Shown here: piece after piece, positions 31,554 through 40,154 of the stretch
Position numbering within the stretch: position 1 is the first letter of the stretch
How the letters are laid out: each line of letters opens with the position of its first letter
Source: Streptomyces spectabilis
GTDB taxonomy: Bacteria; Actinomycetota; Actinomycetes; Streptomycetales; Streptomycetaceae
Direction: 5' to 3'
Assembly: GCF_008704795.1 (NCBI RefSeq)
Contig: NZ_CP023690.1
Span: 2,738,501 to 2,802,500 of the forward strand
Length of the DNA: 64,000 nt
The notes under the pieces: model-generated
Database searches by the model: none
What the model saw: only the letters and a program-made list of their open reading frames with translations
What the model was told of the DNA's origin: nothing
Translations under genes and position numbers: made by a program

Positions 31554-32944
31554 TGCGCCTCACCTGGCTCCAGCCCGAGGACCTCCTCACCCACGAACTC
31601 CGCCAGGCAGAAGAGGAGGGCCGCGACGTCACCGAGGCCCGAACCCGCTGGCTGGCAGCGGGCGGCCACCCGGCCCCGCCCCCCTCGGGGGCCTCGCCCC
31701 ACCCCGCCCCACCTTACCTACGGTCCCTCGCGGAACAACTCTTGGACGAGCTGGGTGATCCAGCCCGTCCGGCGTTTGAGGACGAGGCGCGAAGCGCCGA
31801 CAACCGGGGGTCCAGGGGGCGGAGCCCCTTGGTTTCGGGAAGGGGCGGGATCGGGGAGCCCCCGGCAGGGCACCACGCCCGCGTCCACGCGGCCTGGCTC
31901 GGCAGAGCCGCGGGCTGCCTCCTGGGCAAACCCGTGGAGAAGCTCCCCCTGCACGCCATCCGCGCCCTGGCAAGGGCAGCGGACAACTGGCCGCTGACCA
32001 CCTGGTTCACGGCCCGGGGCGTCCCGCCCGAGCTCACCGCCCGCCACCCCTGGAACAGACGCTCCGCCCCCACGTCCCTCGCCGAGAACATCGACGGCAT
32101 GCCGGAGGACGACGACCTCAACTACCCGCTCCTCAACCTGCTGCTCCTGCGCCGGCACGGCCCCGCCTTCACCACGGCGGACGTGGCCGCCCTGTGGCTC
32201 GACGAACTCCCCGCCGCCCGCACCTTCACCGCCGAACGCGTCGCGTACCGCAACCTCCTCAACGGCGTCGTACCGCCCCGCACGGCCCGGCACCGCAACC
32301 CGTTCCGCGAGTGGATCGGCGCCCTGATCCGCGCGGACGTGCACGGCTGGACCCACCCCGGCGACCCCGGGGCGGCGGCCGAGCAGGCCCGCAGGGACGC
32401 GTGTCTGACCCACACCGGCAACGGCGTGTACGGCGCGATGTTCGCGGCGGCCACGATCGCTCAGGCCGCGTCCGGAAGCGGCGACGTGCACCACTGCCTG
32501 GCGACGGGCCTGACGGTGGTGCCGCCCGGATCCCGCCTCGCCGAGGCCGTCGGGCACGGCATCGAACTGGCCCGTACGACACGCCGCTTCGACGACGTCG
32601 TCGACGCGCTGCACACCGCGTACGGCCGCTACCACTGGGTCCACGTGGTCCCGAACGCGGCCCTGCTCGCCGCCGCCCTCACCCACGCCGACGGCGACTT
32701 CACCGGCTCCATCACGCGCGCGGTCTCCGGCGGCTGGGACACGGACTCCAACGGCGCGACGGCCGGTTCGGTCGCGGGCCTGCTCGCCGGGCACCCGGAC
32801 GCGCTCCCGGCCCGCTGGACGGCCCCGCTGAAGAACCGCCTCGCCACGTCCGTCGGCGCCTTCGACGGCATCGGATTCGACGAACTGGCCACTCTTACCC
32901 ATGAACTGACGCACCCTCACCCCACAGAGGAGACATCCCCCTGA
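31553..32944 (+). CDS. ADP-ribosylglycohydrolase family protein with repeat-encoded insertion
   Basis: 463 residues. A short N-terminal segment (MRLTWLQPEDLLTHELRQAE) precedes the catalytic domain. The domain starts at AWLGRAAGCLLGKPVEKLPL and has MPEDDDLNYP (Asp186-188) in place of TDDT and SGGWDTDSNGA (Asp396, Asp398, Ser399) as the second metal motif. It therefore belongs to a more distant subgroup that may act on another N-glycoside. Residues about 70-107 (PARPAFEDEARSAD onward) are encoded by a dispersed intergenic repeat. Its start overlaps the previous stop and its stop overlaps the ribokinase start (both TGATG). Confidence 0.88.
   Translation: MRLTWLQPEDLLTHELRQAEEEGRDVTEARTRWLAAGGHPAPPPSGASPHPAPPYLRSLAEQLLDELGDPARPAFEDEARSADNRGSRGRSPLVSGRGGIGEPPAGHHARVHAAWLGRAAGCLLGKPVEKLPLHAIRALARAADNWPLTTWFTARGVPPELTARHPWNRRSAPTSLAENIDGMPEDDDLNYPLLNLLLLRRHGPAFTTADVAALWLDELPAARTFTAERVAYRNLLNGVVPPRTARHRNPFREWIGALIRADVHGWTHPGDPGAAAEQARRDACLTHTGNGVYGAMFAAATIAQAASGSGDVHHCLATGLTVVPPGSRLAEAVGHGIELARTTRRFDDVVDALHTAYGRYHWVHVVPNAALLAAALTHADGDFTGSITRAVSGGWDTDSNGATAGSVAGLLAGHPDALPARWTAPLKNRLATSVGAFDGIGFDELATLTHELTHPHPTEETSP
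31761..31872 (+). repeat. Dispersed intergenic repeat, copy 2, inside a gene
   Basis: CAGCCCGTCCGGCGTTTGAG starts a copy of the same element as at 2178, 52999 and (inverted) 55641, continuing to GGGGGCGGAGCCCCTTGGTT and GGGAGCCCCCGGCAGGG. All other copies are intergenic. This copy is read through in frame in the middle of the third ADP-ribosylglycohydrolase gene, with no stop or frameshift. Confidence 0.85.
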
Positions 32945-33846
32945 TGGCCCCCCACATCGTCGTCCTGGGCAGCACCAACATGGACCTGGTCGCCTACGTG
33001 CCCGAGGCCCCGCGGCGCGGCGAGACCGTCACCGGCCGCGAGTTCCGCACCTTCCCCGGCGGCAAGGGCGCCAACCAGGCCGTCGCCGCGGCCCGCGCGG
33101 GCGCCACCGTCTCGATGATCGGCGCGGTCGGCACCGACGCCTTCGGCACCCAGCTGCGCACCGCGCTCGACCACTCGGGCGTGGACACCGACCTGCTGCG
33201 CACCGTGGAGGGCGCGACCGGCACCGCGCACATCGTCGTCGACGACGACGGCGGCAACGCGATCGTGGTCGTGCCCGGCGCCAACGCCACCCTGACCGGT
33301 CTGACCCACGGCGACGAGGCCCTCATCACCTCCGCCGATCTGCTCCTGCTCCAGCTGGAGATCCCGCTCGACGGCGTCGTCGCCGCCGCGCGCCACGCCC
33401 GCGAGCACGGCGTGCGCACCGTCCTCACCCCCGCCCCCGCCCAGCAGCTGCCGCCCGAACTCCTCGACGCCACCGACCTGTTGATCCCCAACGAGCACGA
33501 GGCCGCGGCGCTCACCGGGGCCGCGGACCCGCACGCGGCGGCCCACGCGCTCCTCGACCGGGTCCCGGAGGTCGTCGTCACGCTCGGCGCCGAGGGCAGC
33601 CTGTACGCGGCGCGCGGCGCCGAACCGGTCACGGTGCCCGCCCCCCGGGTCACGGCCGTGGACACGACGGGCGCGGGCGACACCTTCGTGGGCGCGCTCG
33701 CGGCGGCGCTCGGCGAGGGCAGGCCCCTGCCGTCCGCGCTCGGCTGGGCCTCGACGGCGGCCGCGCTGTCCGTGCAGCGGCCCGGCGCGGCCGCCGCCAT
33801 GCCGTACCGCACGGAGATCGACGCGGCGGCGGAGGCGGAGCGGTGA
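32944..33846 (+). CDS. rbsK: Ribokinase-type carbohydrate kinase (PfkB family)
   Basis: 300 residues. PfkB signature 1 is FRTFPGGKGANQAVAAARAG. Signature 2 is DTTGAGDTFVGALAAAL with the catalytic Asp in GAGD. The N terminus IVVLGSTNMDLVAYVPEAPRRGETVTG is typical of RbsK. It would phosphorylate ribose or a ribose-bearing product at O-5. Its place after three ADP-ribosylglycohydrolase genes suggests it traps a pentose released by them; that is inference. Overlaps both neighbours (TGATG before, GTGA after). No ribose transporter is nearby. Confidence 0.9.
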   Translation: MAPHIVVLGSTNMDLVAYVPEAPRRGETVTGREFRTFPGGKGANQAVAAARAGATVSMIGAVGTDAFGTQLRTALDHSGVDTDLLRTVEGATGTAHIVVDDDGGNAIVVVPGANATLTGLTHGDEALITSADLLLLQLEIPLDGVVAAARHAREHGVRTVLTPAPAQQLPPELLDATDLLIPNEHEAAALTGAADPHAAAHALLDRVPEVVVTLGAEGSLYAARGAEPVTVPAPRVTAVDTTGAGDTFVGALAAALGEGRPLPSALGWASTAAALSVQRPGAAAAMPYRTEIDAAAEAER

Positions 33847-35033
33847 CGCGGCCCCCGCTGGACGGCCTGCGCGTCATCGACCTCGCCACCCTCTTCGCGG
33901 GCCCGCTCGCCGCGACGTTCCTCGGCGACTTCGGCGCGGACGTCATCAAGGTCGAGCACCCCACGCGGCCCGACCCGTCGCGGGGCCACGGCCCGGCGAA
34001 GGACGGCATCGGCCTGTGGTGGAAGCTGCTCGGCCGCAACAAGCGCACCATGACGCTCGACCTGTCGACGCCCGGCGGCCGGACCACCCTCCTGCGCCTC
34101 GCCGCCGACGCGGACGTGATCGTGGAGAACTTCCGCCCGGGCACCCTGGAGAAGTGGGACCTGGGCTGGGACGAGCTGAGCGCGGCCAACCCGCGCCTGG
34201 TGCTCGCCCGCGTCACGGGCTTCGGGCAGTTCGGGCCGTACGCGCGCCGCCCCGGCTTCGGCACCCTCGCCGAGGCGATGAGCGGCTTCGCGGCGGTGAC
34301 CGGCGAGCCCGAAGGGCCGCCCACGCTGCCGCCGTTCGGCCTCGCGGACTCCATCGCCGGGCTCGCCACGGCGTACGCGGTGATGACGGCGCTCGCCGCC
34401 CGCGACCGCACGGGCCGGGGCCAGGTCGTCGACATGGCGATCATCGAGCCGATCCTCACGGTCCTGGGCCCGCAGCCGCTCTGGTACGACCAGCTGGGCC
34501 ACGTACAGCCGCGCACCGGCAACCGCTCCACGAACAACGCGCCCCGCAACACCTACCGCACGGCCGACGGCGGCTGGGTCGCGGTGTCCACGTCGGCCCA
34601 GTCGATCGCGGAGCGGGTGATGCGCCTGGTCGGCCGCCCCGAGCTGACCGACGAGCCCTGGTTCACCACCGGCGCCGGGCGGGCCGCGCACGCGGACGTC
34701 CTCGACGAGGCGGTCGGCACCTGGATCGCCCGGCACACCCGCGCCGAGGTCGTCGAGGCCTTCGAGAAGGCGGAGGCGGCGGTGGCCCCGGTCCAGGACG
34801 TACGGGACGTCATGACGGATCCGCAGTACACGGCCCTGGGCACCCTCACCACGGTCCCCGACCCGGAGCTCGGCCCCCTGCGGATGCAGAACGTCCTGTT
34901 CCGCCTCTCCGAGACGCCCGGCGGGATCCGCTGGGCGGGCCGCCCGCACGGCGCCGACACCGACGAGATCCTCACCGGACTCGGCCTCACGGCCGGGGAG
35001 ATCGCCTCGCTGCGCACGGCGGGTGCGCTATGA
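33843..35033 (+). CDS. Class III CoA-transferase (CaiB/BaiF/Frc family)
   Basis: 396 residues. Family motifs include GLRVIDLATLFAGPLAATFLGDFGADVIKVEHP and NKRTMTLDLSTPGG. The probable catalytic Asp lies in GRGQVVDMAIIEP. Such enzymes move CoA between carboxylic acids through an aspartyl-CoA anhydride. The GTG start overlaps the ribokinase stop, and its stop overlaps the next ATG (ATGA). The pair with the CitE-like lyase is a common arrangement for activating and then cleaving a dicarboxylic or hydroxy acid. The acid used here is unknown. Confidence 0.92.
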   Translation: MTRPPLDGLRVIDLATLFAGPLAATFLGDFGADVIKVEHPTRPDPSRGHGPAKDGIGLWWKLLGRNKRTMTLDLSTPGGRTTLLRLAADADVIVENFRPGTLEKWDLGWDELSAANPRLVLARVTGFGQFGPYARRPGFGTLAEAMSGFAAVTGEPEGPPTLPPFGLADSIAGLATAYAVMTALAARDRTGRGQVVDMAIIEPILTVLGPQPLWYDQLGHVQPRTGNRSTNNAPRNTYRTADGGWVAVSTSAQSIAERVMRLVGRPELTDEPWFTTGAGRAAHADVLDEAVGTWIARHTRAEVVEAFEKAEAAVAPVQDVRDVMTDPQYTALGTLTTVPDPELGPLRMQNVLFRLSETPGGIRWAGRPHGADTDEILTGLGLTAGEIASLRTAGAL

Positions 35034-35863
35034 GACCGCACCCGCTGACCTGGCTGTACGCTCCCGGCGACCGGCCCGAGGTGGTGGCCAAGGCGCTGGT
35101 GGCGGGCGCGGACGTGGTGATCGTCGACCTGGAGGACGCGGTGGCGCACGGCCGCAAGGCGTACGCCCGCGCGGCCACCGCCGAGCTGCTCGGCGAGCCG
35201 TGCCCGGTGCCGGTCCACGTCCGCGTGAACGCCCTCGGCACTCCCCTGTCCGACGCCGACCTGGAGGCGCTCGCCCCGCTGCCCGGCCTCGCGGGTCTGC
35301 GGCTGCCCAAGGTCGCGTCGGCCGACGACGTGATCCGCACCGCCGAACGCGCCGCTCCCCGGGACGGCGGCGCACCCGCCCTGTACGCCCTGCTCGAATC
35401 GGCCCTGGGCGTGGAGCGGGCCTTCGCCGTCGCGACCGCCCACCCGGCGCTGCGCGGCCTGTCCATCGGGGAGGCGGACCTCCGCGCCGACCTCGGCGTA
35501 CGGGACGAGGCGGGCCTCGACTGGTGCCGCTCCCGGGTGGTGGTGGCGGCCCGGGCCGCGGGGCTCCCGCCGCCCGCCCAGTCGGTCTACCCCGACGTCC
35601 GCGACACCGACGGCCTCACGGCGTCCTGCGCCCGGGGCCGCGCCCTTGGCCTGCTCGGCCGCGCGGCGATCCACCCGCGTCAGCTGCCGGTCATCGAGCG
35701 CGCGTACCTGCCGACTCCGCAGGAGGTCGAACGGGCGGAGGAGGTCCTCAAGGCGGCGGCCGCGGAGGAGGGAGCGCAGGCGCTCCCCGACGGCCGCTTC
35801 GTGGACCGCGCGGTGGTGGAGCAGGCCCACAGGACGCTCGCGCTGGCCCACCGCACGCCGTAG
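35030..35863 (+). CDS. CitE/HpcH-family aldolase or acyl-CoA lyase
   Basis: 277 residues. It begins LTWLYAPGDRPEVVAKALVAGADVVIVDLEDAVAHGRK, the classic CitE/malyl-CoA lyase start with the Mg2+-related LEDAV. The second metal region is LYALLESALGVERAF, and LSIGEADLRADLG holds the conserved acidic residues. Family members cleave malyl-, citramalyl- or citryl-CoA. Coupled to the CoA-transferase, it could split the CoA ester that enzyme makes. Last gene of the operon; converges with lgt 16 nt away. Confidence 0.9.
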   Translation: MRPHPLTWLYAPGDRPEVVAKALVAGADVVIVDLEDAVAHGRKAYARAATAELLGEPCPVPVHVRVNALGTPLSDADLEALAPLPGLAGLRLPKVASADDVIRTAERAAPRDGGAPALYALLESALGVERAFAVATAHPALRGLSIGEADLRADLGVRDEAGLDWCRSRVVVAARAAGLPPPAQSVYPDVRDTDGLTASCARGRALGLLGRAAIHPRQLPVIERAYLPTPQEVERAEEVLKAAAAEEGAQALPDGRFVDRAVVEQAHRTLALAHRTP

Positions 35864-35879
35864 TCACGGCGCGTCCGCG

Positions 35880-36836
35880 TCAGCCCTTGGAAGCGGACTC
35901 CGCCTCGCCGTCGGACCCGGCCTTGTCCAGACTGGTCTTCCCGGCACCGGGCTTCTCGGCCCCGGCCTCGGACAGGGCGTCCGCGGGCTCGGCCTTGTCG
36001 CTGTCGGGGGCGCCCCCGACAGGAACCGGCTCGACGATCTCCTCACGCCCCGGCCGCAGCCGGGCCGAGAGCACGAGGTACACCACGGCGAGCAGGAAGA
36101 CGAGCAGCGCGGTCCAGTTGTTCAGGCGCAGGCCGAGGAATTCGTGCGCGTCGTCGACCCGCATGTACTCGATCCAGAAGCGGCCTACACAGTACGAGGC
36201 GACGTACAGCGCGAACGCCCGGCCGTGGCCCAGCTTGAAGCGCCGGTCCGCCCAGATGACCAGCAGCGCGACACCGATGCACCACAGCGACTCGTACAGG
36301 AACGTCGGGTGGTACGTGCCGGGGACGCGGCCGTCGTCGGAGCTGGTGATCTTCAGCGCCCACGGAACGTCCGTCTCCCTGCCGTACAGCTCCTGGTTGA
36401 ACCAGTTGCCCCAGCGGCCGATCGCCTGGGCGAAGGCGATGCCGGGGGCCAGCGCGTCGGCCCAGGCGGGCAGCGGGATGCCGCGCCTGCGACAGCCGAT
36501 CCAGGCGCCGACCGCGCCGAAGGCGATCGCACCCCAGATGCCGAGGCCGCCCTCCCAGATCTTGAAGGCGTCCACCCAGTCACGGCCGTCGCCGAAGTAC
36601 AGCTGGTAGTCCGTGATCACGTGGTAGAGGCGGCCGCCGACCAGGCCGAAGGGCACCGCCCACACGGAGATGTCGGCCACGGTGCCGGGCTGCCCGCCAC
36701 GGGCGACCCACCGCTTGTTGCCGAGCCACACGGCGACGAACACGCCGATGATGATGCAGAACGCGTAGCCGCGCAGCGGGATGGGGCCGAGGTCGACCAC
36801 TCCGCGCGAAGGACTGGGGATGTAGGCAAATTCCAT
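35880..36836 (-). CDS. lgt: Prolipoprotein diacylglyceryl transferase
   Basis: 318 residues. Lgt attaches diacylglycerol to the lipobox cysteine of prolipoproteins in the cytoplasmic membrane. The signature GRWGNWFNQELYG and about seven membrane helices are visible (for example AFCIIIGVFVAVWLG). The C terminus has a polar extension of about 55 residues rich in Glu, Ala and Lys, a typical actinobacterial addition. ATG 36836 precedes MEFAYIPSPSRG; no better start lies upstream. It would process the two lipoproteins in this window, among others. It is the first of a row of reverse-strand genes. Confidence 0.95.
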   Translation of the reverse strand: MEFAYIPSPSRGVVDLGPIPLRGYAFCIIIGVFVAVWLGNKRWVARGGQPGTVADISVWAVPFGLVGGRLYHVITDYQLYFGDGRDWVDAFKIWEGGLGIWGAIAFGAVGAWIGCRRRGIPLPAWADALAPGIAFAQAIGRWGNWFNQELYGRETDVPWALKITSSDDGRVPGTYHPTFLYESLWCIGVALLVIWADRRFKLGHGRAFALYVASYCVGRFWIEYMRVDDAHEFLGLRLNNWTALLVFLLAVVYLVLSARLRPGREEIVEPVPVGGAPDSDKAEPADALSEAGAEKPGAGKTSLDKAGSDGEAESASKG

Positions 36837-36906
36837 GGCAGGGTCGACGCTACCTTGCTGGGCGGGGGCGACGGCAACCAGCCCGACAACGGGTCCGTAA
36901 CAGGGG

Positions 36907-36940
36907 CCCGGCGGCGGGACGGGATCCGGCCGCCGCCGGG
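36907..36940 (-). terminator. Hairpin after the DsbA-like gene
   Basis: CCCGGCGGCG (36907-36916) pairs with CGCCGCCGGG (36931-36940), a 10-bp stem with a 14-nt loop, 10 nt downstream of the stop on the reverse strand. Confidence 0.45.
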
Positions 36941-36949
36941 CGGACCCGC

Positions 36950-37732
36950 CTAGCCGTTCGCCTTCTCCACGGCGGCCTTGAGCTTGTCGGGGGTCAGCGG
37001 GTTCTTCTGGTCCTCGAAGATGTTCTTCCCGTCGAGCAGGACCGTGGGCGTGCCGCGCAGGCCCGCGTCCTCGAAGGCCTTGTCGGACTTGGTCACCCAG
37101 CTGTTGTGCGTGCCGTCGGTGACGCACTTCTTGAAGGGCGCGGTGTCGAGTCCTTCGACCTTGCCCGCGAGCTCGATCAGCTTGTCGTTGTCCGCGAAGG
37201 CGTCGTCCGTCTCCATCGGCTGGTTCTGGAACAGCACGTCGTGGTACGGCGCGAACTTGCCCGCGTCCTGGGCGCAGGCGGCGGCGTTGGCGGCGCGCAG
37301 GGAGCCGGAGCCGCCCATGTTGTCGTCGATGAGGGTCGCGAGGTGGTACTGGACCTTCAGCTGTCCCTTGTCCACCAGGCCGTTGATCGCCGAGCGGTAG
37401 CCGTCCTCGAACTGCTTGCAGGCCGGGCAGCGGAAGTCCTCCCAGACGGTGAGGGTGGACTTGGCGCCGTCCTTGCCCGACTGGATGGCCAGCTTGTCCT
37501 TGCCCGCCGCGCCGGTGGGGGCGACGACCGGGCCCGCGCTGTCCTTCTTCTTGTCGTCGTCCCCGGCGTTGGCCGCGAGCAGGCCGCCGACCGCGGCCAG
37601 GGCGAGCACGCCGACGACCGCCGCGCTCACCAGGAGCGTGCGGCGCCGCCTGTCGCGCGCCTTCTGCCGCTCACGCTCCACTGCTAGGCGCTCCCGGGCG
37701 GTGCGCTTACCCTCACGGTTCTTCTCGCTCAT
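36950..37732 (-). CDS. Membrane-anchored DsbA-like thiol-disulfide protein
   Basis: 260 residues. A basic cytoplasmic tail (residues 1-31) and one membrane helix (about 32-55, TLLVSAAVVGVLALAAVGGL) anchor an extracytoplasmic thioredoxin-fold domain. The active site is FRCPACKQ (Cys102, Cys105), with the cis-Pro loop in GLRGTPTVLLDG. It belongs to the DsbA/DSBA-like group common in actinobacteria that oxidises or isomerises secreted proteins. ATG 37732 begins MSEKNREGKR; upstream frame extension lacks support. Partner oxidase (VKOR/DsbB-like) is not in the window. Confidence 0.9.
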   Translation of the reverse strand: MSEKNREGKRTARERLAVERERQKARDRRRRTLLVSAAVVGVLALAAVGGLLAANAGDDDKKKDSAGPVVAPTGAAGKDKLAIQSGKDGAKSTLTVWEDFRCPACKQFEDGYRSAINGLVDKGQLKVQYHLATLIDDNMGGSGSLRAANAAACAQDAGKFAPYHDVLFQNQPMETDDAFADNDKLIELAGKVEGLDTAPFKKCVTDGTHNSWVTKSDKAFEDAGLRGTPTVLLDGKNIFEDQKNPLTPDKLKAAVEKANG

Positions 37733-37747
37733 ACCGGACCAAACGAA

Positions 37748-37775
37748 CCGGGGAGGCGCGAGCGCGCCTCCCCGG
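37748..37775 (-). terminator. Strong hairpin terminator after trpA
   Basis: CCGGGGAGGCGC (37748-37759) and GCGCCTCCCCGG (37764-37775) form a perfect 12-bp stem with a 4-nt loop, 20 nt downstream of the trpA stop and just before the DsbA-like start. Confidence 0.8.
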
Positions 37776-37795
37776 TCCAGGTCCACCCGTACGAG

Positions 37796-38623
37796 CTACC
37801 GTCCGTGCGACGAGCCCTTGCGCACGCCCCGGGCCAGCTCGCCCGCGAGGTCACGCACCGCTGCCAGGCCCGCGGCCTCGTCCGCGGCGTCCAGCATCCG
37901 CTGGACGAACGCCGAGCCGACGATGACGCCGTCGGCGAAGCCCGCGACCTCGGCCGCCTGCTCGGCGTTCGAGACGCCGAGGCCGACACAGACCGGCAGG
38001 TCGGTGGTGGCGCGGGTGCGCCGGACGAGGTCCGCGGCCTGCTCGCCGACCGAGACGCGGGTGCCGGTGACCCCCATCAGCGAGGCGGCGTACACGAAGC
38101 CGGAGCCCGCCGCCGTGATCTCCCTGAGCCGCTGGTCCTTGCTGCTCGGGGCGACGACGAAGACGGTGGCCAGATCGTGCTTGGCCGCGTGCTCGCGCCA
38201 CAGCGCCGACTCCTGGACGGGCAGGTCGGGCAGGATGCAGCCCGCGCCGCCGGCCTCGGCGAGCTCGGCGGTGAAGCGCTCCACGCCGTAGCGGTCGATG
38301 GGGTTCCAATACGTCATGACGAGGACCGGCTTGCCCGTCGCGGCGTGGGCCTCGCGGACCGTGCGCAGCACGTCCGCGATCCTGACGCCGCCGCGCAGGG
38401 CGATGTCGTCGGCGGTCTGGATGACGGGCCCGTCGAGGACGGGGTCGCTGTGCGGGAGCCCCACTTCCACGACGTCCGCGCCGCCCGCGAAGGCGGCCTT
38501 GACCGCCTCGATGCCGCCGTCGACGGTCGGGAAGCCGGCGGGCAGATACGCGATGAGGGCTGAGCGGCCCTCGTCCTCGGCGGCGGCGAGGGTGTCGTTC
38601 AGCAGCCTGATGTTCCCGCTCAC
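37796..38623 (-). CDS. trpA: Tryptophan synthase alpha subunit
   Basis: 275 residues. It cleaves indole-3-glycerol phosphate to indole, which is channelled to TrpB. The catalytic residues appear as Glu53 and Asp64 in [16 protein letters not shown]. The phosphate-binding loop [13 protein letters not shown] and the C-terminal [10 protein letters not shown] are typical. The GTG start overlaps the trpB stop (GTGA), so subunits are coupled. A strong hairpin follows. Confidence 0.97.
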   Translation of the reverse strand: MSGNIRLLNDTLAAAEDEGRSALIAYLPAGFPTVDGGIEAVKAAFAGGADVVEVGLPHSDPVLDGPVIQTADDIALRGGVRIADVLRTVREAHAATGKPVLVMTYWNPIDRYGVERFTAELAEAGGAGCILPDLPVQESALWREHAAKHDLATVFVVAPSSKDQRLREITAAGSGFVYAASLMGVTGTRVSVGEQAADLVRRTRATTDLPVCVGLGVSNAEQAAEVAGFADGVIVGSAFVQRMLDAADEAAGLAAVRDLAGELARGVRKGSSHGR

Positions 38624-39873
38624 TGGGAGTCCCCCTTGGCAGCGTCGTCGCCGTCGTACAGGCCGAAGTACCGGGCGGCCGTGTCCATGTCCTTGTCGCC
38701 GCGTCCGGAGAGGTTGACCACGAGCAGGCCCTCGGGCCCCAGCTCCTTGCCGACCTCCAGGGCCCCGGCGAGCGCGTGGGCGCTCTCGATCGCCGGGATG
38801 ATCCCTTCGCTGCGGGAGAGCAGGCGCAGGGCCCGCATCGCGGCGTCGTCGGTGACGGCGCGGTACTCGCCGCGGCCGCTGTCCTTGAGGAAGGCGTGCT
38901 CCGGGCCGATGCCCGGGTAGTCGAGCCCCGCCGAGATGGAGTACGGCTCGGTGATCTGGCCCTCCTCGTCCTGCAGGACGTAGGACCGCGAACCGTGCAG
39001 GATGCCCGGCTCGCCCGCGGTCAGGGTGGCCGCGTGCTCGCCGGTCTCGACGCCGTGGCCCGCGGGCTCGCAGCCGATGAGGCGGACCTCCGCGTCCGGG
39101 ATGAAGGCGTGGAAGAGGCCGATGGCGTTGGAGCCGCCGCCGACGCAGGCGATCGCGGCGTCGGGCAGGCGCCCGGCGCGCTCCAGGATCTGCCGCCTGG
39201 CCTCGACCCCGATGACGCGGTGGAAGTCCCGCACCATGGCGGGGAAGGGGTGCGGCCCGGCCACGGTCCCGAAGAGGTAGTGGGTGCGGTCCACATTGGC
39301 GACCCAGTCGCGGAAGGCCTCGTTGATCGCGTCCTTCAGCGTGCGGCTGCCGGACTTCACGGCGATGACCTCGGCGCCGAGCATGCGCATGCGGGCGACG
39401 TTCAGCGCCTGGCGCTGGGTGTCGATCTCGCCCATGTAGATGGTGCAGTCCAGGCCGAACAGCGCGCAGGCCGTCGCCGTGGCGACGCCGTGCTGGCCCG
39501 CCCCGGTCTCGGCGATCACCCGGGTCTTGCCCATCCGCCGGGTGAGCAGGGCCTGCCCGAGCACATTGTTGATCTTGTGGGAGCCGGTGTGGTTGAGGTC
39601 CTCCCGCTTCAGGAAGACGCGGGCGCCACCGGCGTGCTCGGCGAACCTCGGCACCTCGGTGAGGGCGCTGGGGCGGCCCGTGTAGTTCACGAGCAGGTCG
39701 TCGAGCTCCCGGGCGAACGCGGGGTCGGCCTTCGCCTTCTCGAACTCGACCGCAACCTCGTCGACCGCCGCGACCAGGGCCTCCGGGATGAACTTGCCGC
39801 CGAACGCGCCGAAGTAGCCTTCAGCGCTGGGGACTTGGCCGTCCGGGTCGGGAATGAAGAACTCGCTGGGCAT
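38620..39873 (-). CDS. trpB: Tryptophan synthase beta subunit
   Basis: 417 residues. PLP-dependent condensation of indole with serine. The PLP lysine is Lys100 in [13 protein letters not shown]. The phosphate-binding GGGSNAIG motif and [12 protein letters not shown] are present. The N terminus has the usual [19 protein letters not shown] lies eight nt before the ATG. It is 90 nt downstream of trpM and overlaps trpA. Confidence 0.97.
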   Translation of the reverse strand: MPSEFFIPDPDGQVPSAEGYFGAFGGKFIPEALVAAVDEVAVEFEKAKADPAFARELDDLLVNYTGRPSALTEVPRFAEHAGGARVFLKREDLNHTGSHKINNVLGQALLTRRMGKTRVIAETGAGQHGVATATACALFGLDCTIYMGEIDTQRQALNVARMRMLGAEVIAVKSGSRTLKDAINEAFRDWVANVDRTHYLFGTVAGPHPFPAMVRDFHRVIGVEARRQILERAGRLPDAAIACVGGGSNAIGLFHAFIPDAEVRLIGCEPAGHGVETGEHAATLTAGEPGILHGSRSYVLQDEEGQITEPYSISAGLDYPGIGPEHAFLKDSGRGEYRAVTDDAAMRALRLLSRSEGIIPAIESAHALAGALEVGKELGPEGLLVVNLSGRGDKDMDTAARYFGLYDGDDAAKGDSQ

Positions 39874-39963
39874 GTGTGGGTACCTCGTTGTCGTGCGTGA
39901 GCGAACGTGGGTAACCGTCTGCGCGCAGCCGAACCGGTCCGGCGGTGCCGGACTCGTGCGAGG

Positions 39964-40146
39964 TCAGGGACGCGCGCCGCGAGGGCGCCATCGCATCCCG
40001 TTCACCTGCCCGGGCTCGTCCCCGATGACGTACCGCACGCGCCGCCCGTGCACCCGTCGCGCCGGCGCCCGGCAGCCGCGCGGCCGGCACCCGCGGGCGA
40101 GGCGGGCGTACGGGTCGCGCGTGGCGGCGAGGCGGTCGGCGGACAT
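39964..40146 (-). CDS. trpM: Small conserved trp-cluster protein TrpM
   Basis: 60 residues, very basic: it begins MSADRLAATRDPYARLARGC and contains PRGCRAPARRVHGRRVRYVI and GDEPGQVNGMRWR. From memory this matches the small protein between trpC and trpB in S. coelicolor (trpX/trpM, SCO2038), reported to influence tryptophan and related metabolism. Its ATG lies 8 nt after the trpC stop, so it is probably translated from the same message. Two cysteines in a GC..RGC motif and no membrane segment. The biochemical function is unknown. Confidence 0.8.
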   Translation of the reverse strand: MSADRLAATRDPYARLARGCRPRGCRAPARRVHGRRVRYVIGDEPGQVNGMRWRPRGARP

Positions 40147-40154
40147 GGGGAGCG

